Source: an uncultured Gemmatimonadota bacterium (GTDB lineage Bacteria > Gemmatimonadota > Gemmatimonadetes > Gemmatimonadales > Gemmatimonadaceae). Taken from it: DNA of 5,166 nucleotides. A program made the position numbers and the translations under genes. The notes below the pieces were generated by a model. That model had not been told where the DNA came from and did no database searches. It saw only the letters and a list, made by a program, of their open reading frames with translations. Location of the stretch: contig CAMLIU010000169.1 in the NCBI GenBank assembly GCA_946479995.1, forward strand, positions 1 through 5,166. The letters run 5' to 3'. Shown piece by piece: positions 1-5,166 of the stretch (its first letter is position 1; the number at the start of each line of letters is the position of its first letter).

Positions 1-65
1 GTGCCCGGAACGACCCCCATCTCGTCGCAGATGCTTCCGGGCAGGACCCGACTGACGCGAACCAT
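1..65 (-). CDS. N-terminus of a PDZ-starting protein, probably a DUF512 / radical SAM protein (partial)
   Basis: Only the first 21 codons and part of a 22nd are present; the gene leaves the window at position 1. The peptide begins MVRVSRVLPGSICDEMG and continues VVPG, then a Thr codon. The pattern V-x-x-V-x-PGS-I-x-x-E-x-G-(I/V)-x-PG is the start of a PDZ fold. A PDZ domain at the very N-terminus, with no signal peptide, is typical of cytoplasmic DUF512 proteins, where PDZ precedes a radical SAM-like region; that family's exact reaction is not settled. The ATG at 65-63 is preceded by GGGAGG at 81-76, spaced 10 nt, and no upstream ATG, GTG or TTG lies in frame within the leader I read. A promoter and structured leader lie upstream. 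Another PDZ protein is possible because the diagnostic domains are missing. The PDZ start is fairly clear; the DUF512 assignment is inference. Confidence 0.5.
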   Translation of the reverse strand, partial: MVRVSRVLPGSICDEMGVVPG

Positions 66-96
66 GAATGCGTGGCCTCCCGACCCCGAACGGATT

Positions 97-135
97 GAAG
101 GAGGAGAACCGCACCTGAGCGGCCCCTCCCCCTTC
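97..135 (-). promoter_or_regulatory. Structured 5' leader hairpin upstream of the PDZ/DUF512-type gene
   Basis: Read on the minus strand, GAAGGGGGAG (135-126) can pair with CTCCTCCTTC (106-97), giving ten base pairs including one G-U wobble. A second stem inside it pairs CCGC (122-119) with GCGG (112-109) around a 6-nt loop. On the plus strand the wobble would become an A-C mismatch, so the structure fits minus-strand RNA better. It lies between the predicted promoter (171-199) and the ATG at 65, and its purine arm GGGGGAGG resembles a Shine-Dalgarno sequence that would be sequestered. No T-run follows, so it does not look like a terminator. It matches no riboswitch class I recognise. A purine-rich chance repeat is possible. 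Confidence 0.35.
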
Positions 136-170
136 AGTGTACAGGAAACGCGCGCGCTTCCATCTCAAGC

Positions 171-199
171 AAGATAGGAGATCCAGGTGTCGAAATCAA
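171..199 (-). promoter_or_regulatory. Candidate sigma70-type promoter for the PDZ/DUF512-type gene
   Basis: On the minus strand, TTGATT (199-194) is followed after exactly 17 nt by TATCTT (176-171). Each hexamer matches four of six consensus bases (TTGACA and TATAAT). The site lies just beyond the terminator of the preceding gene and points at the ATG at 65. Transcription would start near 164, leaving a leader of about 100 nt. Position, spacing and orientation fit a promoter for the leftmost gene, but no expression evidence is available. Confidence 0.5.
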
Positions 200-244
200 G
201 CAGAATCCAGCACTTCCGTGGTCGCCGCGAAGGCAGATTCAGGC

Positions 245-283
245 TCGAAACTACAAAGGCGCCGGTCTCGTGACCGGCGCCTT
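245..283 (-). terminator. Intrinsic terminator after the TPR-protein gene
   Basis: A perfect 12-bp inverted repeat, AAGGCGCCGGTC (256-267) and GACCGGCGCCTT (272-283), encloses a 4-nt loop. It begins 22 nt beyond the TPR gene stop codon (308-306). On the minus strand the stem is followed by TTTGTAGTTTC-type sequence (T-rich but interrupted), whereas the plus-strand side has only a CGTCTCC-like tail. It therefore best fits a terminator for leftward transcription. The T tract is weak, but the GC-rich stem is strong. Confidence 0.8.
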
Positions 284-305
284 CGTCTCCTTCAGGAACT
301 TCGGA

Positions 306-1895
306 TCAGGGAGCGATCGTGTAGCGATACGCCACGGCGTTGGCCGCCGGGACCACCACCCGGAAGCTCGCCGTCTTGCCGGGCATGAGCGCTTCCGTCG
401 TGACGGACTGCGTGCCCAGCACGGCACCCGACTTGTCGATCGCCTCGAAGGTCAGCGTCACGGGCTTCGGATCGAACTTGGGCGCCGCGGCCTTCGCCCC
501 CTTCGCGGTCTTGCCCTTCGCCGGCGTCGTGCCACTGCCCGCATCCATCTTGTCGCGGCGGTCGAGCACCGTGCCGACGAGCGTGATGTCCTTGTCGGTC
601 GGGGTGAACTCCGAGAGGGAGACCTCGACCGGCAGCTTGGTGCCGCGCGTGTACCAGGCGAGGGTCGAATCGTTGTACGCCGCCGCGACGGCCGTGTTCT
701 TCTTGGCCTGCGCCGCCTTGCCCTGCGCCAGGTAGGCGCGCGCCGCGAGGTTGTAGTTCTCCGGGTTTGCCGGATCGACCGCCACAAGGCGAGTCACGAT
801 GGGTGTGACCTTGTCGTTCTGCTCGAGCGTGAGGTAGGTGACGGCGAGGTTGAACAGCGCATCGCGGTTGTAGGGATTCTTCTCCAGCGTCGCCGAGAAC
901 AGCTTCGCCGCGTCCTCCGCCTTCTCCGCGCGCGCGGCGTTCACGGCGCTGTTGAGCAGGTCCTGGTAGGTAAAGGCCGAGGGATTCTGGAGCAGTGGCT
1001 GGTAGCTCGCGACGAACTTGGCCGTGTCGCCCGCCAGCAGCAGCGCGGTCTGGTACGTCTGGCGCGTGCCGTAAAGGTACGGGCCCGTGGTGCCGGGAAT
1101 CTCGAGCAGCGCGGCGAAGGCAGCGGCAGCGCTGTCCGCATCGGCGGTCCGGGCAGCGCCGGAAGCCGCGTTGGCGCGGTTCAGGTAGCTGGTCCCGATG
1201 TTCGAGAGCATCTGGCGCTGCACGTCACGGTACGACGTGTCCTTCGCCGCCGCCACCGAGGCGGCTCGCCAGTACGCGAGCGCCTTGGCGTTGTCGCCGC
1301 GCTTGGCGTACACGTTGCCAAGGACCATCGCGCCGTAGGGGGAGGCCGGGTAGATCCGGTGTGCCTGCGTGGCGTAATACTCGGCCGAGTCCAGCTTGTC
1401 CGCGTTCAGCGCGTTGATGGACGCGTTGGCGATATCGAGGTAGAACTTCTGGCCACCGCGATAGTACGCCGTGAAGTCCGCACAGTTCGGCTTCGCCTTC
1501 TCCACGATCGTGAACAGCGAATCCACCGTGCCCACGAGGTCGATGGTGGCGCCGGGATTCGTCGTGAATCCGACCGTACCACGCGTGGGGCTCAAGCCCA
1601 CATTGGGCTGGTTGAGCCACAGACTCAGCGCCTCGCCCAGCAGCCAGGCCCGTGTGACCGGGTCCTCGTTCGGGCTGGACTCGATCAACTTCACCGTGCT
1701 CTTGAGCTGGGACTCGGCAGCCGGGCCCGGGCCCGCCTGACGCGCCAGGTCGACCGTGAGGGACGCCTTGCCGAGGTTGCCCTTGGCGTTGGAGCCGGCG
1801 TCGCACGCCGGTGCCGTGGGCTGCTGGGCGCTGGCAGCGGTCGCGGCCAGGAGCAGCAGGCCGGAGGCGAGAAGGTTCTTACCGAACACAGCCAT
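306..1895 (-). CDS. Exported TPR-repeat protein with a C-terminal FxLYD-like beta domain, 529 aa
   Basis: The protein starts MAVFGKN, then has a hydrophobic stretch (L8-A21) and an ASA-QQ signal peptidase I site (cleavage predicted after A23), so it is probably periplasmic or secreted. Helical TPR-like units lie near residues 165-215 and 310-395; the clearest include SPYGAMVLGNVYAKRGDNAKA and DALFNLAVTYL. TPR arrays usually bind protein partners. Residues about 425-529 resemble FxLYD/DUF3426-type beta domains (ITLVGTVLD, VTLTFEAIDKSGAVLG, MPGKTASFRVVV), interrupted by a Lys/Ala/Gly-rich loop at about 450-475. Cysteines C31 and C138 could form a disulfide. There is no lipobox, catalytic motif or later membrane segment. 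The frame is open upstream to 2153, but that part overlaps larC; the ATG at 1895 has AGGAGA eight nt upstream followed by a good signal peptide, which fixes the start. The precise function is unknown. Confidence 0.85.
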   Translation of the reverse strand: MAVFGKNLLASGLLLLAATAASAQQPTAPACDAGSNAKGNLGKASLTVDLARQAGPGPAAESQLKSTVKLIESSPNEDPVTRAWLLGEALSLWLNQPNVGLSPTRGTVGFTTNPGATIDLVGTVDSLFTIVEKAKPNCADFTAYYRGGQKFYLDIANASINALNADKLDSAEYYATQAHRIYPASPYGAMVLGNVYAKRGDNAKALAYWRAASVAAAKDTSYRDVQRQMLSNIGTSYLNRANAASGAARTADADSAAAAFAALLEIPGTTGPYLYGTRQTYQTALLLAGDTAKFVASYQPLLQNPSAFTYQDLLNSAVNAARAEKAEDAAKLFSATLEKNPYNRDALFNLAVTYLTLEQNDKVTPIVTRLVAVDPANPENYNLAARAYLAQGKAAQAKKNTAVAAAYNDSTLAWYTRGTKLPVEVSLSEFTPTDKDITLVGTVLDRRDKMDAGSGTTPAKGKTAKGAKAAAPKFDPKPVTLTFEAIDKSGAVLGTQSVTTEALMPGKTASFRVVVPAANAVAYRYTIAP

Positions 1896-1903
1896 CAGTG
1901 GGA

Positions 1904-1909
1904 TCTCCT
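1904..1909 (-). promoter_or_regulatory. Ribosome binding site of the TPR-protein gene
   Basis: AGGAGA on the minus strand lies eight nt before the ATG at 1895-1893. It decides the start against the longer open frame running back to 2153 inside larC. It sits one base beyond the T-run of the larC-end hairpin, so ribosome binding and the hairpin could influence each other. Confidence 0.8.
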
Positions 1910-1910
1910 G

Positions 1911-1960
1911 AAAAAGTCGAGCCGGCAGGCTACCGGCCGGATGTCGGTACCCGCTCGACT
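1911..1960 (-). terminator. Terminator- or attenuator-like hairpin at the end of larC
   Basis: On the minus strand, AGTCGAGC (1960-1953) and GCTCGACT (1922-1915) form a perfect 8-bp inverted repeat. A second stem inside it pairs GGGTACCG (1952-1945) with CGGTAGCCT (1936-1928), with one bulged G and one G-U pair. The outer stem runs straight into a five-T run (1915-1911). The arms cover the last larC codons, and the stop codon (1932-1930) is inside the hairpin. The AGGAGA of the TPR gene starts one base beyond the T-run. A stem followed directly by T5 is the classic intrinsic terminator layout, but the short 8-bp outer stem and coding overlap could also mean partial readthrough, attenuation or 3'-end protection. 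Confidence 0.5.
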
Positions 1961-3135
1961 GGACGCCGTTCCGGAATAGCGAGCGCAAGCTGGTAAATAT
2001 CTGCGGCCCGTCGCCCGGTCGCCAGTGCGACGCGCTGCACGTCCTCGAACTCCGGCTTCGAGCGCTCCGAGCCGTCGGGAAGCACGACGGTCTTGATGCG
2101 CACCGCGTGCCCGAGCAGCTCGACTTGCTCGAACCGCCGCGGCAGTGTGACACGCGTCACCTCCTGGTGGCGGACACCGAGCGTCGTCGTGTCGGACAGG
2201 AGCAGGCGCTCGAACCGGAAAGCGTCCGCGGGCCGACAGAGCACTTCGACGCGCGTGCCGGCGCGTCCCTTCTTCATCGTCGTGTGCACGAGCGTCACGT
2301 CCAGTGCGCCCTCGTCACGCGCGCGGTCGGCGACGCCGGCCAGGTATTCGGGCGACATGTCGTCCACGTCGCACGCGAGCATCACCACCGGCTCGCGCTG
2401 TCCTTCCACGGCCGCCGGCTCCACTTGGGCGAGGATGACGCGCAGCGCGTTCGCACGCCCTGCAAAGTCCTTCGTTCCCGCGCCGAACCCCGAGCGAAGG
2501 GGCACGTAGCGCTCCGGCGGCGGGCCGGCGGAGAGAACGCGGACCAGCCCTGCACCGGTTGGAGTGACGAGCTCGCCGGCCCCTTCCGGCCCAGGCTGGA
2601 TCACGTGACCCTCGAGCAGCTTCAGCGTGGCCGGCGCCGGCACCGGCAGCAGGCCATGTGCGGCGCGAACCGTCCCGTCGCCGGTGCGGAGGACACCGCA
2701 TCGCACCTGCTCCACGCCGAGCTGCTCCAGCCCCCACACCACGCCGACCACGTCGAGAATGGCGTCGACGGCGCCGACTTCGTGAAGGTGCACCTGCTCG
2801 GGCGGCATCCCGTGGATTTCCCCTTCCGCCGTGGCGATGGCGAGGAACACGGCGTCCGCGCGGTCGCGAACGCGCTGCGGCGCGCCGCTCCTCGCCACGA
2901 GTCCACGGATCTCATCGATGTGGCGACCGTGCGGCTGCGGCGGAATGTCGAAGTCCACCTTCCAGCAGACGAGCTCACCGCGCAGCACCTCGCGGATCTC
3001 CACCCCGACGTCGTCGAGCCCGAGAAGCGCCGGCAGTGCGCGCAGCCACTCGGCGTCGAGTCCCACGCCGAGCAGCGCGCCCAACGTCATGTCGCCGGCA
3101 ATACCGCTGAACGGGTCGAGGATGGCGGTGCGCAT
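1930..3135 (-). CDS. larC: LarC, nickel insertion protein for the nickel-pincer nucleotide cofactor (former DUF111), 401 aa
   Basis: LarC is a CTP-dependent cyclometallase that inserts nickel into pyridinium-3,5-bisthiocarboxylic acid mononucleotide, the last step after LarB and LarE; the cofactor serves lactate racemase and related LarA-family enzymes. Family landmarks appear in order: LDPFSGIAGDMTLGA (6-20), RHIDEI (71-76), VHLHEVGAVDAILDVVG (115-131), TPTGAG (191-196), FGAGTKD (217-223), CDVDDMSPE (255-263), MKKGRAGT (287-294), TTTLGVR (316-322) and KPEFEDV (360-366). Length is normal for the fused protein. The ATG at 3135 gives the typical N-terminus directly before the first motif. I see no clear Shine-Dalgarno, and the upstream gene ends 16 nt away, suggesting translational coupling. 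D315 stands where many members have Glu before TTT. No larA, larB or larE is visible in the window. The family assignment is firm; activity is inferred. Confidence 0.93.
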   Translation of the reverse strand: MRTAILDPFSGIAGDMTLGALLGVGLDAEWLRALPALLGLDDVGVEIREVLRGELVCWKVDFDIPPQPHGRHIDEIRGLVARSGAPQRVRDRADAVFLAIATAEGEIHGMPPEQVHLHEVGAVDAILDVVGVVWGLEQLGVEQVRCGVLRTGDGTVRAAHGLLPVPAPATLKLLEGHVIQPGPEGAGELVTPTGAGLVRVLSAGPPPERYVPLRSGFGAGTKDFAGRANALRVILAQVEPAAVEGQREPVVMLACDVDDMSPEYLAGVADRARDEGALDVTLVHTTMKKGRAGTRVEVLCRPADAFRFERLLLSDTTTLGVRHQEVTRVTLPRRFEQVELLGHAVRIKTVVLPDGSERSKPEFEDVQRVALATGRRAADIYQLALAIPERRPVERVPTSGR

Positions 3136-3151
3136 TCGTCAAAGCTAACAG

Positions 3152-4297
3152 TCAGGTCCGGTACGATGCGCCGCTGCCGGTATTGAAGACGAGCACGCGC
3201 GCCGACGCAGGAATGCGTCCCTCCCGCACCAGCGTCTCCAGCACGGCCAGCGCGCAGCCGCCCTCCGGACCCACGTCCACGCCGGATGCGCGGCTCAGCC
3301 GCGCGGTGCCGGCACGGATGGCGTCCTCGCTTGCGCTGCCTGCATCGCCCTCGCTCTCGTAGAGCGCGCGCAGGATCAGCCGATCGCCAAGGGCGCTCGG
3401 CACACGCAGCCCGCTGGCGTGGGTCTGCGGGTTCTCCCAGGGCGCGGCGCGGTCGGCGTGCTCGTGGAAGGCGCGCACGATGGGCGCGCAGCCTTCCGCC
3501 TGGGCGCTCACCATGCGCGGCAGCGCGCCGTCGCGCGCGAGCCAGCCCCCGTGACGCATCTCGTTGAACACCTTCCACATCCCGATCAGCCCCGTGCCAC
3601 CACCCGTGGGATAGACGATGTGCGTGGGAAGCGACCAGTCGAGCTGCTCGGCGATCTCGATCCCCATCGTCTTCTTCCCCTCGATGCGATATGGCTCGCG
3701 CAGGGTGGACACGTCGAAGTAGCCATGCTCCGCGGCGAAGGCGCGCGCCAGCTTGCCGGCATCGCCGATGTGTCCCTCGACGAGCTGCAGGTTCGCGCCG
3801 AGCGCGCGAATGGTGGCGAGGATCGGCGACGGAGTGGACGCGGGAGCGAAGACGCGAACGGGTAGTCCGGCCGCCGCCCCGTACGCGCTGAGCGCGGCCC
3901 CCGCGTTGCCGGCCGTAGGAACCACGAGCCCGGCGACGCCGAGCGCCGCGGCCCGCGTGACCGCCGCGCTCATGCCGCGCGCCTTGAACGACGCGGTGGG
4001 ATTCAGCCCCTCGTCCTTCACCCAGAGCTGGGCGACGCCCAGCTCTCTCGCCACCAGCGGAAGGTCGAGGATCGGCGTCGCCCCTTCGCCGAGCGACACG
4101 GGCTGCTCGCCGTCGCGCAGCGGCATCACTGCCGCGTAGCGCCACATGTCCCACCGCTTCCCGATGGCATCGCGCGATGGCCAGGGCGAGTCGTAGCGGA
4201 CGAGCCAGGGCTGCCCGCACGACGGGCAGGTGGAGGCGAGCGCGTCGCCGGGCTGGCGCGCGTCACAGGCCGAGCATTCGAGGTGCCAGGTGCTCAC
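3152..4297 (-). CDS. thrC: Threonine synthase-type PLP-dependent enzyme with N-terminal zinc ribbon, 381 aa
   Basis: Threonine synthase converts O-phosphohomoserine to threonine and phosphate in the cytoplasm. The N-terminus has CxxC pairs C8/C11 and C24/C27, a zinc ribbon common in the archaeal/plant-like branch. MWRY (51-54) and SLGEGATP (68-75) precede WVKDEGLNPTASFKARG (92-108), whose K105 should bind PLP. PTAGNAGAA (127-135) is the cofactor-ring asparagine loop, TGGGTG (231-236) the phosphate-binding loop, and NTGSG (372-376) the C-terminal motif. SFKARG replaces the more usual SFKDRG, so a related beta-replacement enzyme such as a cysteate synthase-like protein cannot be excluded. The frame is open to 5047 inside uvrC, but GTG at 4297 begins the zinc ribbon and overlaps the uvrC stop as GTGA. 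There is no strong Shine-Dalgarno, so coupling to uvrC is likely. Fold and PLP chemistry are secure; the substrate is less so. Confidence 0.85.
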   Translation of the reverse strand: MSTWHLECSACDARQPGDALASTCPSCGQPWLVRYDSPWPSRDAIGKRWDMWRYAAVMPLRDGEQPVSLGEGATPILDLPLVARELGVAQLWVKDEGLNPTASFKARGMSAAVTRAAALGVAGLVVPTAGNAGAALSAYGAAAGLPVRVFAPASTPSPILATIRALGANLQLVEGHIGDAGKLARAFAAEHGYFDVSTLREPYRIEGKKTMGIEIAEQLDWSLPTHIVYPTGGGTGLIGMWKVFNEMRHGGWLARDGALPRMVSAQAEGCAPIVRAFHEHADRAAPWENPQTHASGLRVPSALGDRLILRALYESEGDAGSASEDAIRAGTARLSRASGVDVGPEGGCALAVLETLVREGRIPASARVLVFNTGSGASYRT

Positions 4298-5166
4298 GAT
4301 TGCGGTTCGGAAGAAACGGTGGTGGAGACTTCGGGGGCGTCGGTCGGCGGCGTCGAGTCGCCGTTCGGGTCGGCCGGCGACGTAGCGGGTGCTGCGGTCG
4401 TCGGTGCTGCTGCAGGAGCCACAGCGTCGCTGGCGCGCAGCGCCTCGAGGATGCGCTGGCCGCTCTTCACGGAGAAGCCGGGGAGCTCCGCGATCTGCTC
4501 CGGCGTCGCCGACCGGATGCCCTGCAGGCTCCCGAAGGCGGTGAGGAGCTGGCGGCGCTTGTTCTCCCCGACGCCGGGAATGCGCAGCAGCTCCGACGTG
4601 ATGGTACGCACGGAGCGGCGCTTGCGCTGGAAGGTGATGGCGAAGCGGTGCGCCTCGTCCCGCGCCTGCTGCAGCATGCGCAGCGCGGGCGAGCGACGGG
4701 GCAGGCGCAGCGACTCGGAGCGCCCGAGGACGAAGATCTCCTCTTCCCGCTTTGCAAGGCTGATGATGGGCAGCGATTCGAGCCCGAGCGCGCGGAGCGA
4801 ATCGGCAGCCGCGTTGAGCTGTCCCTTGCCGCCGTCGATGAGCACGAGGTCGGGGAGTGGACGGTCCTCGTCCAGCCGCCGCTGGAAGTAGCGGCCGACT
4901 ACCTCGTTCATCGAGGCGAAGTCGTCGATCCCCTCGACGGTCTTCACTTTGAACTTGCGGTACTCGGCGCGAAGGGGGCGGCCGTTCTGGAACCAGACGC
5001 ACGATGCAACGGTGTCCGTCCCCTGTGCATGCGAGATGTCGAAGCACACGAAGGAGCGAGGCACCTTCTGGAGGCCGAGCTGCCGCTGCAGCTCGTACAC
5101 GGGGTCCGCGGCCCGCTCCTCGGTGGGATCCTCGCCGGTGAGCCGCGCTTCCTCCAGCAGGTGCCG
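4294..5166 (-). CDS. uvrC: UvrC, excinuclease ABC subunit C, C-terminal 290 residues (partial)
   Basis: UvrC makes both incisions beside a DNA lesion after UvrA and UvrB find it. The window holds the last 290 residues of a protein usually about 600-650 long; the GIY-YIG 3'-incision domain is outside, and the frame stays open to 5166. The RNase H-like 5'-incision domain is intact: CFDISHAQGT with the catalytic Asp at fragment residue 43, an Asp in GIDDFASMN (81-82), LVLIDGGKGQL with Asp 111, and DEAHRFAI with His 173. These match the known Asp/Asp/His catalytic set. Tandem helix-hairpin-helix DNA-binding motifs follow at about 193-244 (LLRIPGVGENKRRQLL and IAELPGFSVKSGQRIL). The last 46 or so residues form an Ala/Pro/Thr/Ser-rich, probably disordered tail not seen in most UvrC proteins. 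The TGA stop at 4296-4294 overlaps the next start. The identification is firm. Confidence 0.95.
   Translation of the reverse strand, partial: RHLLEEARLTGEDPTEERAADPVYELQRQLGLQKVPRSFVCFDISHAQGTDTVASCVWFQNGRPLRAEYRKFKVKTVEGIDDFASMNEVVGRYFQRRLDEDRPLPDLVLIDGGKGQLNAAADSLRALGLESLPIISLAKREEEIFVLGRSESLRLPRRSPALRMLQQARDEAHRFAITFQRKRRSVRTITSELLRIPGVGENKRRQLLTAFGSLQGIRSATPEQIAELPGFSVKSGQRILEALRASDAVAPAAAPTTAAPATSPADPNGDSTPPTDAPEVSTTVSSEPQS

Noticed and set aside
2..43. A perfect 9-bp inverted repeat, TGCCCGGAA (2-10) and TTCCGGGCA (35-43).
   Set aside because: Both arms encode Pro-Gly turns (LPGS and VPGT) of the PDZ domain, so protein sequence and GC bias explain it without a regulatory role.
1..177. 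A plus-strand frame open from the window edge to TAG at 175-177.
   Set aside because: It has mixed third-position composition and no recognisable motif, and it lies opposite the better-supported PDZ start and its leader.
187..273. A 28-codon plus-strand ORF (GTG at 187, TGA at 271) preceded by AGGAG with a 6-nt spacer.
   Set aside because: Its SD-like bases fall in the spacer of the minus-strand promoter, its start region overlaps the -35 area, and its end lies inside the TPR gene's terminator stem. No plus-strand promoter or family resemblance was seen, so chance is the better explanation.
270..1979. A 569-codon plus-strand open frame antisense to the TPR gene.
   Set aside because: It is Arg/Gly/Val-rich with no domain pattern, and it lies opposite a gene with a signal peptide, SD and terminator. 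Long antisense frames are common in GC-rich coding DNA.
2107..3186. A 359-codon plus-strand open frame antisense to larC.
   Set aside because: It is a shadow of the GC-rich larC codons; the larC strand carries every family motif in order.
3087..4220. A 377-codon minus-strand open frame overlapping the PLP enzyme in another frame.
   Set aside because: It is Arg/Ala-rich with no recognisable domain, whereas the alternative frame contains the full set of PLP-enzyme motifs.

Overview
The window is GC-rich bacterial chromosome with G or C at most third codon positions. All real genes lie on the minus strand, so transcription runs from position 5166 towards 1. Core enzymes, Shine-Dalgarno-led genes, compact spacing and a secreted alanine-rich TPR protein suit a free-living Gram-negative-type bacterium. 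I lean towards Gemmatimonadota or a similar high-GC phylum, but this rests on overall gene style and no marker here proves it. I see no insertion sequence, tRNA, rRNA, CRISPR array, phage gene or composition break.

Layout in transcription order. (1) 5166-4294 is the C-terminal half of UvrC, the nucleotide excision repair endonuclease; its N-terminus is outside the window. (2) 4297-3152 is a threonine synthase-type PLP enzyme, joined to uvrC by a 4-nt GTGA overlap. (3) 3135-1930 is a full-length, unsplit LarC (formerly DUF111), the nickel-inserting enzyme of the nickel-pincer cofactor pathway, 16 nt after the synthase. (4) 1911-1960 is a terminator-like hairpin with a T5 run that contains the larC stop codon. 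(5) 1895-306 is an exported TPR protein with a C-terminal beta-rich domain, followed by a strong 12-bp hairpin terminator at 256-283. (6) 66-305 is intergenic and holds that terminator, a sigma70-like promoter and a structured leader. (7) 65-1 is the first 21 codons of a PDZ-starting protein, probably a DUF512/radical SAM protein.

uvrC, the threonine synthase gene and larC look like one translationally coupled operon joining DNA repair, amino-acid synthesis and cofactor maturation. No pathway obviously links the three, so the coupling may be mere packing or may hint at a role for the PLP enzyme other than housekeeping threonine synthesis. The TPR gene is only 34 nt beyond larC but is separated from it by the hairpin and T-run, so it may be attenuated or expressed separately. 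The leftmost gene appears to have its own promoter. I found no convincing new biological system; the points most worth checking are the larC/TPR hairpin, the leader hairpin and the larC-synthase pairing.
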